Source of the DNA: Paracyclopina nana | Taxonomy: Eukaryota > Arthropoda > Copepoda > Cyclopoida > Cyclopettidae | Length of the DNA stretch: 64,000 nucleotides | NCBI GenBank assembly: GCA_019096065.1 | Contig: JAGUCH010000001.1 | Span: 9,300,001 to 9,364,000, forward strand | Direction of reading: 5' to 3' | Part shown: one piece after another, positions 25,001-34,645 of the stretch | Layout: each line of letters begins with the position of its first letter | How positions within the stretch are numbered: the first letter of the stretch is position 1 | Program-made: the position numbers and the translations under genes | The notes under the pieces: generated by a model | What the model was told of the DNA's origin: nothing | What the model saw: only the letters and a program-made list of their open reading frames with translations | Database searches by the model: none

Positions 25001-28000
25001 CACGATCAAAGACGCGGAAGATAATGAGCCCCTATCTGCAAATTCTGTGCTAAGCCATATATCAATAGTCACGGCAAGTGTAGTATTGATCTCAACACGG
25101 TCGAATTTCCTTCTGAGACCACTGTACGCTAAGATGTCCACGGTGACTTTGCCACGAGATAATAATTTCTCATCTAAAATCGAGGGTGCCAAGGTCCATC
25201 TTGGATTGAAATGTCATAAGACACGCCAAGCGACAGCAAACCGAAGGAGTGCGAGCTCAGCTTATGACATGCAATAAAAAACCATCCTCGAAATTATGTT
25301 GAAAGGCAAAAACGCAAGTTGCAACGGGAGAAAACGCGAGCAAATTGTGTGTCAGTTATCGTGAAAAGCAAGTCCATATTTACAAAAGTTGGCTAAACTT
25401 TGAGGACTTTGCAGTTAAGTTAAGATAGTTTACTTAACGCGCAAGAATTGCATCCTTTCCCGGCTCACATTACGAAAACCGACAAAGTTGCACAATTTCA
25501 TATGCCATACACTTTACAACTGCAAAACAACACATACGTATGCTAAATGTGGTTGAGAAAGGGGAATTTCACCATGCAATATTTACGTTAAAATACTGTG
25601 CAATTTTCTCAAGAGCACGATGAATAATAAATGCAAACTCCATCTGCACACTGCCAAGACAAAAAACACACGATATGTATTTTGAAGGAGCCAAGAGTCA
25701 AAATAAAACGATCGGCAACACATGCATGTAAAAATGCCCCAGAAAATGGAAAGCACAAATTAATTTAGTCGATCCAATTAACATAGTTGGGCGTGCTTGG
25801 ATTGCTAGAAAGCATCGTGTTGCACAAATTCTACTGAGGCATCAAAGATGTGGCATTTTTAGCTCCTGTAAAATGACGAATTTCCCTTGTTCGCTGAGAG
25901 GGGAATGAAAGAAAAACCTGCAGAGTTGAAGAAGGAGCTGCTTTTATGCCCTGTTCATGTATTAATGTCCTGTTCATGTACGCCCCAAACTCCTTATGAA
26001 AGTGCACGAAAACACCTCAAGGAAAGGAGAAAAATTGTCTTATGACAAGCGCCAGCTGATGCTAAAAAAATCAGAACGACTTTAAGCCAACTTGACAGTA
26101 AACAAATCTAATTTTGGCTATTAAGCACTCCACATTTTAGCCATTTTGAGAGAAATCAATAGTTAAATTTCAACTCTTATCAAAGAAACGTTAAGAAAGC
26201 TAGTTTGTTTTGAAAAAAGCTGAAAACCGTGAGACAAAATAGCAAAAATGGCCATTCAAAACGCTGCTCGGCCCCAAGCTGAACTCGTAGAGTAGCAGTC
26301 AGCAACAGATTCACTTTTCCTTAAGGCAATTTTTTCCATACCTTAAGGCATTCTTAATACATGAACAGGGCATAAGAATGCCTTAAGGTATGGAAAAAAT
26401 TGCCATAAGGAAAAGTGAATCTGTTGCAGGCTGTTACTCTACGAGTTCAGCTTGGGGCCGAGCGGCGTTTTTCATGGCAATTTTTGCTATTTTGTCGCAT
26501 GGTTTTCAGCATATTTGAAAACAAACTATCTTTCATCACGTTTCTTTGATAAGAGATGAAATTTAACTAGTGATTTTGCTCAAAATGGCTAAAATGCGGA
26601 GTGCTTAGTTGCCCAAATTATATTTGTTTACTTTCTAGTTGGCTTAAAGTCGATCTGATTTTTTTAGTATCAGCTGGCGCTTGTCATAAGACAATTTTTC
26701 TCCTTTCCTTGAGGTGTTTTTCGTGCATTTTCCTAAGGAGTTTGAGGCGTACATGAACAGGACATTACTGGTATCGTTGCAGCACTGGAACAGTGACCAC
26801 ACACCACATTTATACCGCATAATTACGTAGCGCTCAATAAAACATTTACAGAAGCTGCAGGAAAGCAAAGAATATTCTGAAAGTCAAGAGTCAAGCCGAA
26901 GAATGGCATAAAAAATCACCGTCAAAAGTGTAAATTCTGCTAGCACAAAGCATGTATATAAACTACGGGGGCAATTGTGAACTTTACAAGCCAAACAAGC
27001 ATTGCTCCGGCGTGTTTGAACAACAGAAAAAAAATCAATTGGCGTAGTATGTTGTTTAATCAGTTCATTGTCCAATTAATTGAGTTCATCAAGCCCAAAC
27101 TGCATGACTGTTCTCAACCTTTGAAAGCCGTTTGGGCGATTCCTCCTAGCGCGCAACTTTCTCCTTTCGCAGCTACAAGTATCCTATTCAAGCCTACATT
27201 GTAGCTAGTCGTAAGGCAGACAGCGCCGCGTGGTCTGAATACCAAAATCAAATCCACTCAAAACAATGTGAAAGCACTAGCAGCAAAAAAGGAAGGCTTG
27301 GTGCTCTTAAGCTGGTCATGGAAGAGTGTTGCCATCATATCGTCTACACTTTAGGAAGCTTATGGAGACAGGTAATAATAATGGGCCAGATAATATGGGT
27401 CTACCTGGCAAAGCACCTTTTGGCACAGCCTTGTCTAACTCAATTACAAGTTGTTGTTGACCAAATGGACTAGCAAAGGCCATAAATATTATCATGTGCT
27501 GAAGAAATACTAGTAACAACAATTATTATTTGCTTACCAAGGGCTCTTCAGGCATTCTTTGGAGATCTCAAAAAATGCATTGGCAAGCATTTCCTCTCCA
27601 AAAATATCTTCCCAAAGAAAAGACCATACTGATCTGTGCGACATGAAGACGTTAACAGGCCTAAATATTTACTCTGCAGTTAACTTTCTTTTGAAAATAA
27701 ATGGCACTACTGGACTAAAGTGGTGGTAAACTTCAATCAAGTTCGATGAATTTTGTGGAATCAATTCACCTAGGTGCATTTCAGATTTTAACGGTCACCA
27801 TTGAGCCTAAAAGGCCTCAGTAAAAATATGGGCGCACCCGAATGTGGTCCATTTTACTTTAAGAACCCTACCAATATATGAACTCTTTCAATTCGATAAT
27901 GCTGTTCACATTTCGAAGATTGATATATTGTGGGGTGAAAAAATGGGTCCTCAATTCAATATGCTAGCCGTATGGAGTAGGAAGAAAGTAAGAAAACTTT

Positions 28001-31000
28001 GGCTATTGCAGGCAAACCAATGACGACTGGATCGAACTTCTCCGTTCAAATTCCTGGCTTTTTTGCTGAGAAAAAAGCCAGGCGGATGTTAATTAGCTAG
28101 AAAAATGTTCTACAAGATGTCAGCCCTGGAACTAGAATTGCTGGCAAGAGACAGAAACAAAATTCTGCGACAGTTTCAGGAAGACCAGGTAAGATGGATT
28201 TTTCGCATGCTGTATTGCTTCGGTCAAGCAAGCGCTGCTACAGTGAGCTTCAGTGTATTTACACAGCTCTGAGGAAAAGTACGAAGCATGCTTTGCAAAA
28301 ATGTCTAGGGTATTTGCTTTTTTGCCCTCTTGATGCGATACTTGGCAAGCACCGGATACAAAGCAAATTTTCATACCAGCAAAAATACACCTCTTAGATT
28401 GGCAGCCAGACTTGACATTATGCATAATGTTGTTTAAACGCTAGATTTATTGCATTGCTTCGTTTCATTCATCAAAAAGAAGAGAAGCTTCTCACAGTTG
28501 CCATCTAAAAAGTTTCATGATCGATCTTTCTTGTCGCTGCTTGGTGCTTTAAATATATTGACCTTGTTTTTCTTTCAGACCGCTCGAAGAAAGGCTTTGA
28601 AGCCTCCCATTCTTGTGGTTCCCATTGATACTTCAGGACTAATTTGCTTCATAAGGAGAGACGATGAAACCGACCTCTCTTTTCAGGTAAAACACTCTGA
28701 AATGTATCCTGCAAGCTAGCCAGGAAAATGAGAGAAAAGTCCAGAATGATAGCACTCGGGATAATTAAGAAACCTTCGACTGCATTTATCGGCGAAACGG
28801 GAGCAGCAGGAGTATCTTACTTTCGGCCATTATTGGAGCTATTTTCCAACTGCTAAAAGAACTGAGATGAGATGTCATGAAAAAACTCTCGTTCTCATGT
28901 CATGACCACTCGTAAAATTGTATATGAGTAGTAATTTTCTAAGGTTGTATTGCCACCGCCAAAGTTGCGTGTGTATTTCCGAGTCATTACACAAGTTCTT
29001 GGGATACTGTGGTCTTGAGGTTAGATTTTTAAAACTTTTGCATTAAAAACGTCGAAAATGGCCGCTAAACCTAGCTGAAATTGCCAGCCATTTTAATGCT
29101 GCTTTCTAATAAAAGTGACTGGGGTAGATCAAAAATATGCCCTACGTATAAAGCATACCATGTACTGCAAAGCAGCGGAAGCATGGTTTTGTTTGCTGGG
29201 GAAAAGATGAAAAGCTAACTTCAAACCGAACAAAAATCCTATTCACTGACAAAATCAATTTTGCACATCCTTTGCTGGAACATAACAAACACGTAAAAGG
29301 CCTTTGACACAGTTGTCTTTTTTACCTAGCTAAGCAGGTGTTTGTCTGTTGGAAAAGGCAAGGTTTTTTCAAGGAAGACAACAACTCATTTCGTATTCGC
29401 AGAGCCGATTTGCGACATCATAAATGAAACTATGATATGAAGCATCATCATCAAAGCAGATAAATTTTCGTCACGCCAATATCCTTTTATAAGTCCATGA
29501 AATATGGCAACGCAATGAACGCAGTAAATTGGAATTATGTTTTCATGCTCTCACTATCAAGGGAAATATATCACACAAACGCTCACAATTGTTGAAACCT
29601 ATAGGCAGAAATAGAAAAGTGCATGTTTTTCAGAGCCCAACTTCATCGAAAGACTTCACGGACAAAGACGAGAAACCGACCAAATTGGCCAAACTCAGCA
29701 GATTTTTCTCGAGGCTAAGGTCAATGATTCATGAAAGGGTGAATCGTCCAGCGGAGGCCAAAATTCACGATCGGTCAATAAAGCGGCATCAGAAGCGGCT
29801 GTCCTCGGGAGCAGCCACAAGGATACCCTACCCTGGCCTCAGTGAAGCAGTGATAGTGGCCTCAGGGGCCTTGATGGCCTCGGGGATGGCGGGCACCTCT
29901 GAGCTGATGGACCCGCTACTTTCCGACATTGGACCGCTCATGACTCTCAAATGTGATGTCTGTGTCCTCTCCGAATTTAACCAAGTGTTCAGAGTGGTCG
30001 ATGCAATTTTGGAGTCTGAGCTGTGGCCTCTGGAGGACGACGAAAGTGAGGCGGAAAGGGAAGAAAACGAGGACGAAATACTTGAGGATCATTCATTGGA
30101 CTGAGTAATCTAGCAACACTGACTGTGTGCCAAAATATCCAAGCACGGCCAAAATAAATCATCTTCTAGCAAATTGACAACGAGAGCTCCTATATTATCT
30201 AATCAATTTATAGGTCATACCACCATGAAAAATTCATGAGTGCCAGAGGATGTGTGTGACCTACATGAGCCTCAGAATGAGAAAACTACCACCGTGGTTC
30301 TCAACTCTCGATAATTCGAAAGCTGTATCATGCTATAGCTGGCCGAGGAAAAATTATGGAAAATAATGGGGGATTGCGTGGTCAGAATACAGTTGAGGGA
30401 TTTGAGCCCAAGCTTCATAATCCGGGGCATTTTGTCGAAATACCTGAGCCACTCGAGCCCCTGTAGTAGATGAAGACAAATTAGAAAGCCGCACAGCAAG
30501 AACAGCTAAGAGGAGCGAAATGCGCAGGAACATAACGAGAAAAATGCATCATAATTTTACAACCATGCAAAAGATGTACGAGTAGTGTCCTTAATGCACA
30601 TAGTGGAATGGTCGGTTGGGTCCCCAAATCACGGACATAATAACATTGCGGGCATGGCATTATCCCATCTAATAATGTAAATGAGTCCTCTTTTACGATA
30701 CAGACAACTGAGCTCCCATTTAGAACAAAAACCATATGCTTAGTGCTATTTGCACGCGAGCTGGGCTTTCTAAGAGTCGGTTCATCTGAACATGCTTAAA
30801 GAAAAAAGCAAACTCACACTATGCAATAGCTGTTGCATTGTAAAATGGCCTGCTCTTTTTCGAAAGTTCTCTATTTAGGTGATCGGGGCTCAGTTACGTT
30901 TTCACATGAGAGCTCATGAACCCGCCCAACATGAACTAGTTGGCTCAATTGTAGCAGCACGCAATTGATGAATTAGCAAAATATCCAATAAACCCCTGAC

Positions 31001-32466
31001 GGAGAGGGGAGCTAATTCAATGATGGCTTTTAAAGTGACAAATCTGCCGATGAAGGTTGAAATGGAGGAAATGTCAATTTGGCCTTTACCTGAGAGCAGC
31101 TTTCACTCCAATGCGATGATGCTCGAGGCCACGTAAAAAACGAAGGGCTAAAAATAATGTTGCTATTCGATATTTCCTTTGAGCCAAGCATCCATGGCTG
31201 AAATTCAGCTAATCAGGAATTCTCAAACGCTCCCCGTGGCGCCTGATTGTTTCAAAAATAACAACAGAAAAATCTACACGATTAATTACCCACACCCTAG
31301 GAGGGACTGCAAATAAATAGTATGCAAATTCCGCTATTCTCTTTGAATGTTTATATAAAAATTAGCTAGTGCTACCAAACCATATTTCAAGCTAATGCGC
31401 AATTTAGAGGAAAGTTTTAAAGCCACAGGAAAGGTGGCTCTACCTAAATCATCAAAGGATTCCAAGGGCTGCCACAAGATTGCGTATCCTCCTCATTTAG
31501 TGCACTGCTGTCCTCCTCCTCCTCCTCCACCTAAATTCTCTGGCTTATTTTAGGCAAGAGCAAGAATGCGGCAAAAATGCGCTAGACAACGCACTGCTAC
31601 GTGAGAAAATGTCACCAAGAGCGTCAAAACAATTAAAACCAGCAGAAATCGCTCCGATAGCACGGTGAGGAGAATCTGGTCGAAAACTGAATTAGCACTG
31701 CTGAGCAATGCCACACTGGCAATTCACAATTCCCATAGTGGAGCGCGGCATTCGAATACCATTTGATGGTCAGATTCGAGCGTCATCCATCTTTGATTTA
31801 TCGAAAGTGACCTGGGCTGTTTGACCGGCGCGGTGGGCACAAGCTGTTGATTTTTGAGTGGACCCGCATGCTAATTTTCGCAGCTTCGTCTTGTGTTAAA
31901 ATTAGCGCCATTTACTCAAGAAAGACCCGACAAGAAAATTCATTCAAATAGCCATAATTGCACAGAAGTGAATTTGTCATCTCTAATTTTGAGCTTACAA
32001 CATTCCAAGATTTACAACTCTTCTAGCCAACGATAATCAATTTCAAAGGTGCACTAACACCATTTTGCACATTGGTTTGAAGCACCGAACAACTGCAAAG
32101 CTAGCTACATTGCGTTTCCCATAAAATCTAACTCATTCAAAAGAATTCGCTCATTAGCAATTCAAATTTGGAAACAAAAAATACCCATCTCTCATGTCTT
32201 TCAACAAAACGAGAAAAAATATTATGGTTCAAGTCACTTACCTCTGACAAGGGGACTTTGAAGGCAACAAACGGAGCTTGAGACATGGGACGACCACAGG
32301 GGGTGTACAGCTCCCAACTGCAAAAAATAATAAACGAATATAAACGGAGAATAGATTGATGTGCTATTATTACAACTTCAGCGGTGACTTTGGAAATTCT
32401 GCACCATAATCCAAAAACTAAGAGTATTCGTTTGATAACGCGATGATTCCGCGATAAAATTGCCAT
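19038..32466 (-). CDS. DUSP11: DUSP11-like (PIR1) RNA 5'-triphosphatase, six exons, 12-kb intron
   Basis: Dual-specificity phosphatase fold that in animals removes 5' phosphates from RNA. Exons on the minus strand: 32466-32405, 32317-32242, 20177-19969, 19918-19878, 19323-19216, 19162-19038. All junction phases agree (2, 0, 2, 1, 1) and give 206 aa. Exon 2 carries WELYTPCGRP and FVAFKVPLSE, the DUSP11 N-terminal signature. Exon 3 carries LSLVIDLTNTDRYYD and ends near GHAIPDHRVV. Exon 5 carries the catalytic CX5R loop GVHCTHGVNRTGYLICRYLI (Cys137, Arg143). Exon 6 carries CRGHTIDRENYVSDLL and an Arg/Ser tail. Exons 3-6 are secure. Exons 1-2 lie 12 kb upstream, beyond RARS2 and other genes; exon 2 is clearly homologous and joins in phase, while exon 1 rests only on phase and an ATG. 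The alternative is a genomic rearrangement or misassembly that split the gene. Confidence 0.68.
19771..19850 (+). tRNA. tRNA-Leu (anticodon UAG)
   Basis: Complete intronless class II tRNA. The acceptor GGCAGCG pairs with CGCTGTC (one G-U). The D-arm A box is TGGCCGAGTGG, the anticodon stem is CTGGT/ACCAG with loop TTTAGGC (TAG at 34-36), there is a short variable arm, and the T-arm B box is GGGTTCGAATCCC. The discriminator is A. A T-rich run beginning at about 19855 supplies a Pol III terminator. It sits antisense in the intron between exons 4 and 5 of the DUSP11-like gene. Confidence 0.96.
20443..22691 (-). CDS. RARS2: Mitochondrial arginyl-tRNA synthetase
   Basis: Class I aminoacyl-tRNA synthetase charging mitochondrial tRNA-Arg. 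Exons on the minus strand: 22691-22398, 22341-21838, 21501-21335, 21226-20443. Phases 0, 0, 2 join to 582 aa, close to the 578 aa of human RARS2. Start MASKFRNLIAAKLALQ matches the family N-terminus. Motifs: VEFSSPNVAKPFHMGHLRST (HIGH-type signature, about 129-132), LGDWGTQFG, SDGSSLYVTRDIAAALDR, QGMSTRRGT (KMSKS-equivalent, about 379-383), and the anticodon-binding LQYTHSRLHSL and RLSQFDERLRESY. It ends in a family-like GMSVLGVEPLNEM. A minus-strand AATAAA lies at 20381-20386. It is preceded on the same strand by the 170-aa gene and sits inside the large intron of the DUSP11-like gene. Confidence 0.95.
23118..23803 (-). CDS. Unrecognised 170-aa protein, two exons
   Basis: Exon 1 is 23803-23719 (ATG GGT CAA TAT, donor GCAG/GTGAGC) and exon 2 is 23545-23118 (acceptor CTTCCTACCTAAG). 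They join in phase 1 to 170 aa. The protein is rich in Leu and helical in appearance, with segments such as ESIYFGLCELDAVLTNWREI and GFDSFLADLSLLKAHLLSAF, and ends in VYNLAFKGM. There is no signal peptide and I recognise no family. It lies 427 bp upstream of RARS2 on the same strand. The true 5' end could include further exons. Confidence 0.5.
23804..24887. other. No gene recognised
   Basis: Only short motif-free ORFs. The stretch lies within the large DUSP11-like intron, between the 170-aa gene and the 141-bp hairpin. Confidence 0.4.
24888..25028. repeat. 141-bp near-perfect hairpin (MITE-like or hairpin RNA)
   Basis: Two 65-nt arms, 24888-24952 and 24964-25028, flank an 11-nt loop (gaggttgcgat). 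The arms differ at about five positions. The outer sequence is CTCATTATCTTCCGCGTCTT and its complement. There is no coding content. It could be a small inverted-repeat element or, if transcribed, a long hairpin precursor; the stem is longer than usual for an animal pre-miRNA. Confidence 0.85.
25029..25964. other. No gene recognised
   Basis: AT-rich spacer between two palindromic elements. No motif-bearing ORF or exon was found. Confidence 0.4.
25965..26765. mobile_element. 801-bp palindromic MITE-like element
   Basis: The left arm 25965-26356 and right arm 26373-26765 are diverged reverse complements. They begin ATGTCCTGTTCATGTACGCC and end in its complement. A 16-nt centre (atacatgaacagggca) separates them. 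The arms carry many substitutions and small indels, so the element is older than the one at 7678-10241. There is no ORF of its own. The sequence just left of the element (25945-25964, containing CCCTGTTCATGTATTAA) recurs inverted at the centre. Confidence 0.75.
26766..27315. other. No gene recognised
   Basis: Short ORFs only, no motif. Confidence 0.35.
27316..27644 (-). CDS. Possible small two-exon gene, 86 aa, unrecognised
   Basis: Exon 1 (27644-27538) encodes MSHRSVWSFLWEDIFGEEML and onward, with donor GTAAGC. Exon 2 (27469-27316) starts after ...TTTGCTAG and runs to TGA. Phase 2 fits and gives 86 aa containing QQQLVIELDKAVPKGALPG. No family, signal peptide or repeat is recognised. The codon content looks protein-like, but the acceptor is ordinary and the model rests only on phase. 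Confidence 0.3.
28105..30104 (+). CDS. Unrecognised 220-aa protein with acidic tail, three exons
   Basis: Exon 1 28105-28188 (ATGTTCTACAAG, donor CAG/GTAAGA), exon 2 28579-28686 (acceptor TTTTCTTTCAG, donor CAG/GTAAAA) and exon 3 29634-30104 (acceptor TTTTTCAG) all join in phase 0 to 220 aa. Part 1 is a charged helix (ELELLARDRNKILRQFQEDQ). Exon 2 encodes KPPILVVPIDTSGLICFIRR. The last exon has a basic middle and an acidic C-terminus (DDESEAEREENEDEILEDH). AATAAA follows at 30153-30158. No domain is recognised. The gene lies opposite the DUSP11-like gene, inside its large intron. Confidence 0.55.
30159..32241. other. No confident gene; part of the DUSP11-like large intron
   Basis: A minus-strand open segment at 30280-30463 with a CTACTACAG acceptor looks mildly protein-like, but it has no partner exon and no recognised family. 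A TCC/TCT simple repeat occurs at about 31508-31531. Nothing else is seen. Confidence 0.35.
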
Positions 32467-33008
32467 ATTATTCAGGTAGGTGGCGCACCGTGCTATTTCA
32501 AAAAAAGAGAAGAGAATTGACTAGAGAGCCCTCTACCGGCAATAACTGCGATTAAGAGTGTATGATTTGCTACAGAATCCTATTCCTCATACCGATGCCT
32601 AGCATACTTAGATCTTCCCTTAGTAATGACAGTAGAAAAAGGATGACAAATAAACTCTTCAGTAAAAAAAGGGATTTAGGTGGACATACTTTTTCAACAA
32701 CCCAAAATAGAGAGTAGCTAATTTGAGGTAATTGTTTTTGAAGCGGAATTTGACAGCAAATATTGAAGAGGGTCACTTTTTAACTAAAGCCTATTCAGAG
32801 AATTTCAAAGAAAACTTGTTCTCACAAAAAAACCCACGTAAAACATGACATTAAGCACGGCTTATCGTGGTTAAAAAACTTGTCCGATCAAATTTATTAC
32901 TCAGAGTTTGGAGCAAACTTCAGAGAGTTCTCAAAGAATGGTTCAACTACAGCGTCACCTGATGATCATAATTGTGTGGGTAAAAAGCGTAAATGAACTA
33001 GAATGGGT

Positions 33009-33833
33009 TCACATGGTAGTGAGTTTTTCGGGAGGCATATGTCCCCCGTCACCAATGGCTCTCGCGGACACGTTGCCACTTGGCCGTATGGACACCCAAG
33101 TGACAGAGGCATGCTTGAGTGACATCCTCAGCCAGGCCTCTGGCGGCAGCTGAAGAGCACGACAGACAAAGTAACGGATCACGTTGGCATGGCAAACAAT
33201 CACTTCAAAGCTATCCTTCTCCTGGTCTACATCCGCCCGATGAAAGTATTTGCGAAAAGCAGCCTCGATGCGAGCGCCATCGGAAAAGTAGTTGTTCTCC
33301 GGATTCCACCTCCCGGATTTCGGCTCGGGTGGGTATGGAGCGCCTTCCACCAAAATCGGATCGTTCGGCTTCACATCTAGGCTGTCAGGCAAATTTTGCC
33401 GGATGAGGCCGCTAGTTTGCTGGGCTCGGGTCATGGTGGAGCAGACCAGCGAAGTGTAGGGCAGGTTCAGCTCCGCGAGCCGCTTGCCGGTCAAAAGTGC
33501 TTGCTCGCGACCCAATTCGGTGAGAGATCGCTCCTCATCCGTTTTCCCCGTGAGATTGTACTGCCCGTGGCGAATGAGAAGTAAATGCCGCGTCGCTTTG
33601 GGCTTGAGCTCCTTGTAATGGCGCTGGTCCCAATCGTAGTCCCATTTTGTCACCGGGCCCCACTCAAAATTGTAGGATTTCGGCTTCGCTCGGGGCTCCA
33701 AGTTGGCGAAAGTCGGGGGCTTTATAAGGTAGTCGTCTAGCGTGAAATCGGCGTAAAAGTAGCCCACGGACAAACCAGCCCCAAACGAAACGGCGTATTT
33801 CGCTAAAGATCGCGCGGCTCCCAACTTGGACAT
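33009..33833 (-). CDS. PGAM5: Mitochondrial serine/threonine phosphatase PGAM5
   Basis: Single-exon CDS of 274 aa. PGAM5 is a phosphoglycerate-mutase-fold protein phosphatase anchored in mitochondrial membranes, acting in mitophagy and stress signalling. The N-terminal membrane segment is KYAVSFGAGLSVGYFYADF (about 12-30). The multimerisation motif is WDYDWDQR (64-71). The catalytic LLLIRHGQYN has His89, and the second catalytic histidine is in VIVCHANVIRYF. It ends normally in PPEKLTTM. A minus-strand AATAAA lies at 32893-32898. A 5' UTR intron is indicated by an acceptor CTTTTGCAG just before the ATG and a donor GTAAGTGC near 33918. Confidence 0.95.
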   Translation of the reverse strand: MSKLGAARSLAKYAVSFGAGLSVGYFYADFTLDDYLIKPPTFANLEPRAKPKSYNFEWGPVTKWDYDWDQRHYKELKPKATRHLLLIRHGQYNLTGKTDEERSLTELGREQALLTGKRLAELNLPYTSLVCSTMTRAQQTSGLIRQNLPDSLDVKPNDPILVEGAPYPPEPKSGRWNPENNYFSDGARIEAAFRKYFHRADVDQEKDSFEVIVCHANVIRYFVCRALQLPPEAWLRMSLKHASVTWVSIRPSGNVSARAIGDGGHMPPEKLTTM

Positions 33834-34123
33834 TTTTATCTATCTGCAAAAGAAGAGAAAAGGATTAGCAACTCTTGTCTCTTCTTTTGACAGACAGAAA
33901 GAAAGAAATGCACTTACCGCTCTGGAACTTTTGGCATCGCAGTTGAACTCCAATCCAAAGCAAAAACAGTCAATCGTGTTTTCGTGATAATTCGTGAATA
34001 CTGATAGCTAAGTAAATAAACAATCATTCGGAAGGGCGATGCGAAAAAGAAAAAAAACAGTATTTAAAGAGTGGCAATTGCTTTTCAATTAATTTCAATT
34101 AATTTTTAAATTATTCAATATTT

Positions 34124-34429
34124 TTACTTTACTGTAATTTTTTCGGATCGTCTTTTTGTCTTTGCAGTTTTGCTCGTGACAAATAAAGGCGAGCGGCGTT
34201 TTTTAGGCTTATTTCTATAGATGGTAATCAATGAGCTATCCCATTTACCGTATTCTGAGGAGCCAAAATGAGAAAATAAGACACTTGGAAAAAAGGAAAT
34301 CCAAAAGGGTGCATTGAGTGTTGTTTTTACACCATTTTTTGTATTTAGGTCGCATAGCCCATTTGTTTTACGAAGGGAGCAATTTTGGCATTTTCCACAG
34401 TTAAATAGCGCTTCGAGTGGCTTTTTCAT
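34124..34429 (-). CDS. Small Cys/Lys-rich protein, 101 aa or 75 aa if spliced
   Basis: ATG at 34429 starts MKKPLEALFNCGKCQNCSLR, with a CxxCxxC pattern and another Cys nine residues on. The C-terminus is very basic (KPKKRRSP, KTKRRSEK). The open frame is continuous (101 aa). An in-frame 78-nt GT-AG segment (34332-34255, acceptor GGCTCCTCAG) would give 75 aa. The CxxCxxC run recalls zinc-binding CXXC motifs but is too short to assign. It is divergent from SEPSECS with 216 bp between the start codons, suggesting a shared promoter, and it is followed on the same strand by PGAM5. Confidence 0.45.
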   Translation of the reverse strand: MKKPLEALFNCGKCQNCSLRKTNGLCDLNTKNGVKTTLNAPFWISFFPSVLFSHFGSSEYGKWDSSLITIYRNKPKKRRSPLFVTSKTAKTKRRSEKITVK

Positions 34430-34645
34430 AGAGAAAATGAGGACATTGCTTAGAATTCATTTGGTGTGCCTTGCAAGTCTCATGCATGTCCCACTCTGAT
34501 CGTAAATACTTGCAGGAAAGTCTCATGAGTGGAAGATCCTGCGAGTTTTGTTGATCTTGTGTCGTCCCACCTTAGTCGATGTGAATTTGTCAAGTGAACT
34601 TGCGAGCTTATCAACTTTAGTCAAAGTTAACCTCAGCGAATAATC
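34430..34645. promoter_or_regulatory. Likely bidirectional promoter of SEPSECS and the Cys/Lys-rich gene
   Basis: The 216-bp gap between divergent start codons at 34429 (-) and 34646 (+). No TATA box is obvious; this is inferred from gene layout alone. Confidence 0.35.

Noticed and set aside
24918..25277. 119-aa plus-strand ORF
   Set aside because: It overlaps the 141-bp hairpin and has no motif; the open frame is an accident of the palindrome.
31500..31535. Repetitive TCC tract considered as a CRISPR-like or coding repeat
   Set aside because: Simple trinucleotide microsatellite in a eukaryotic genome; no spaced repeats.
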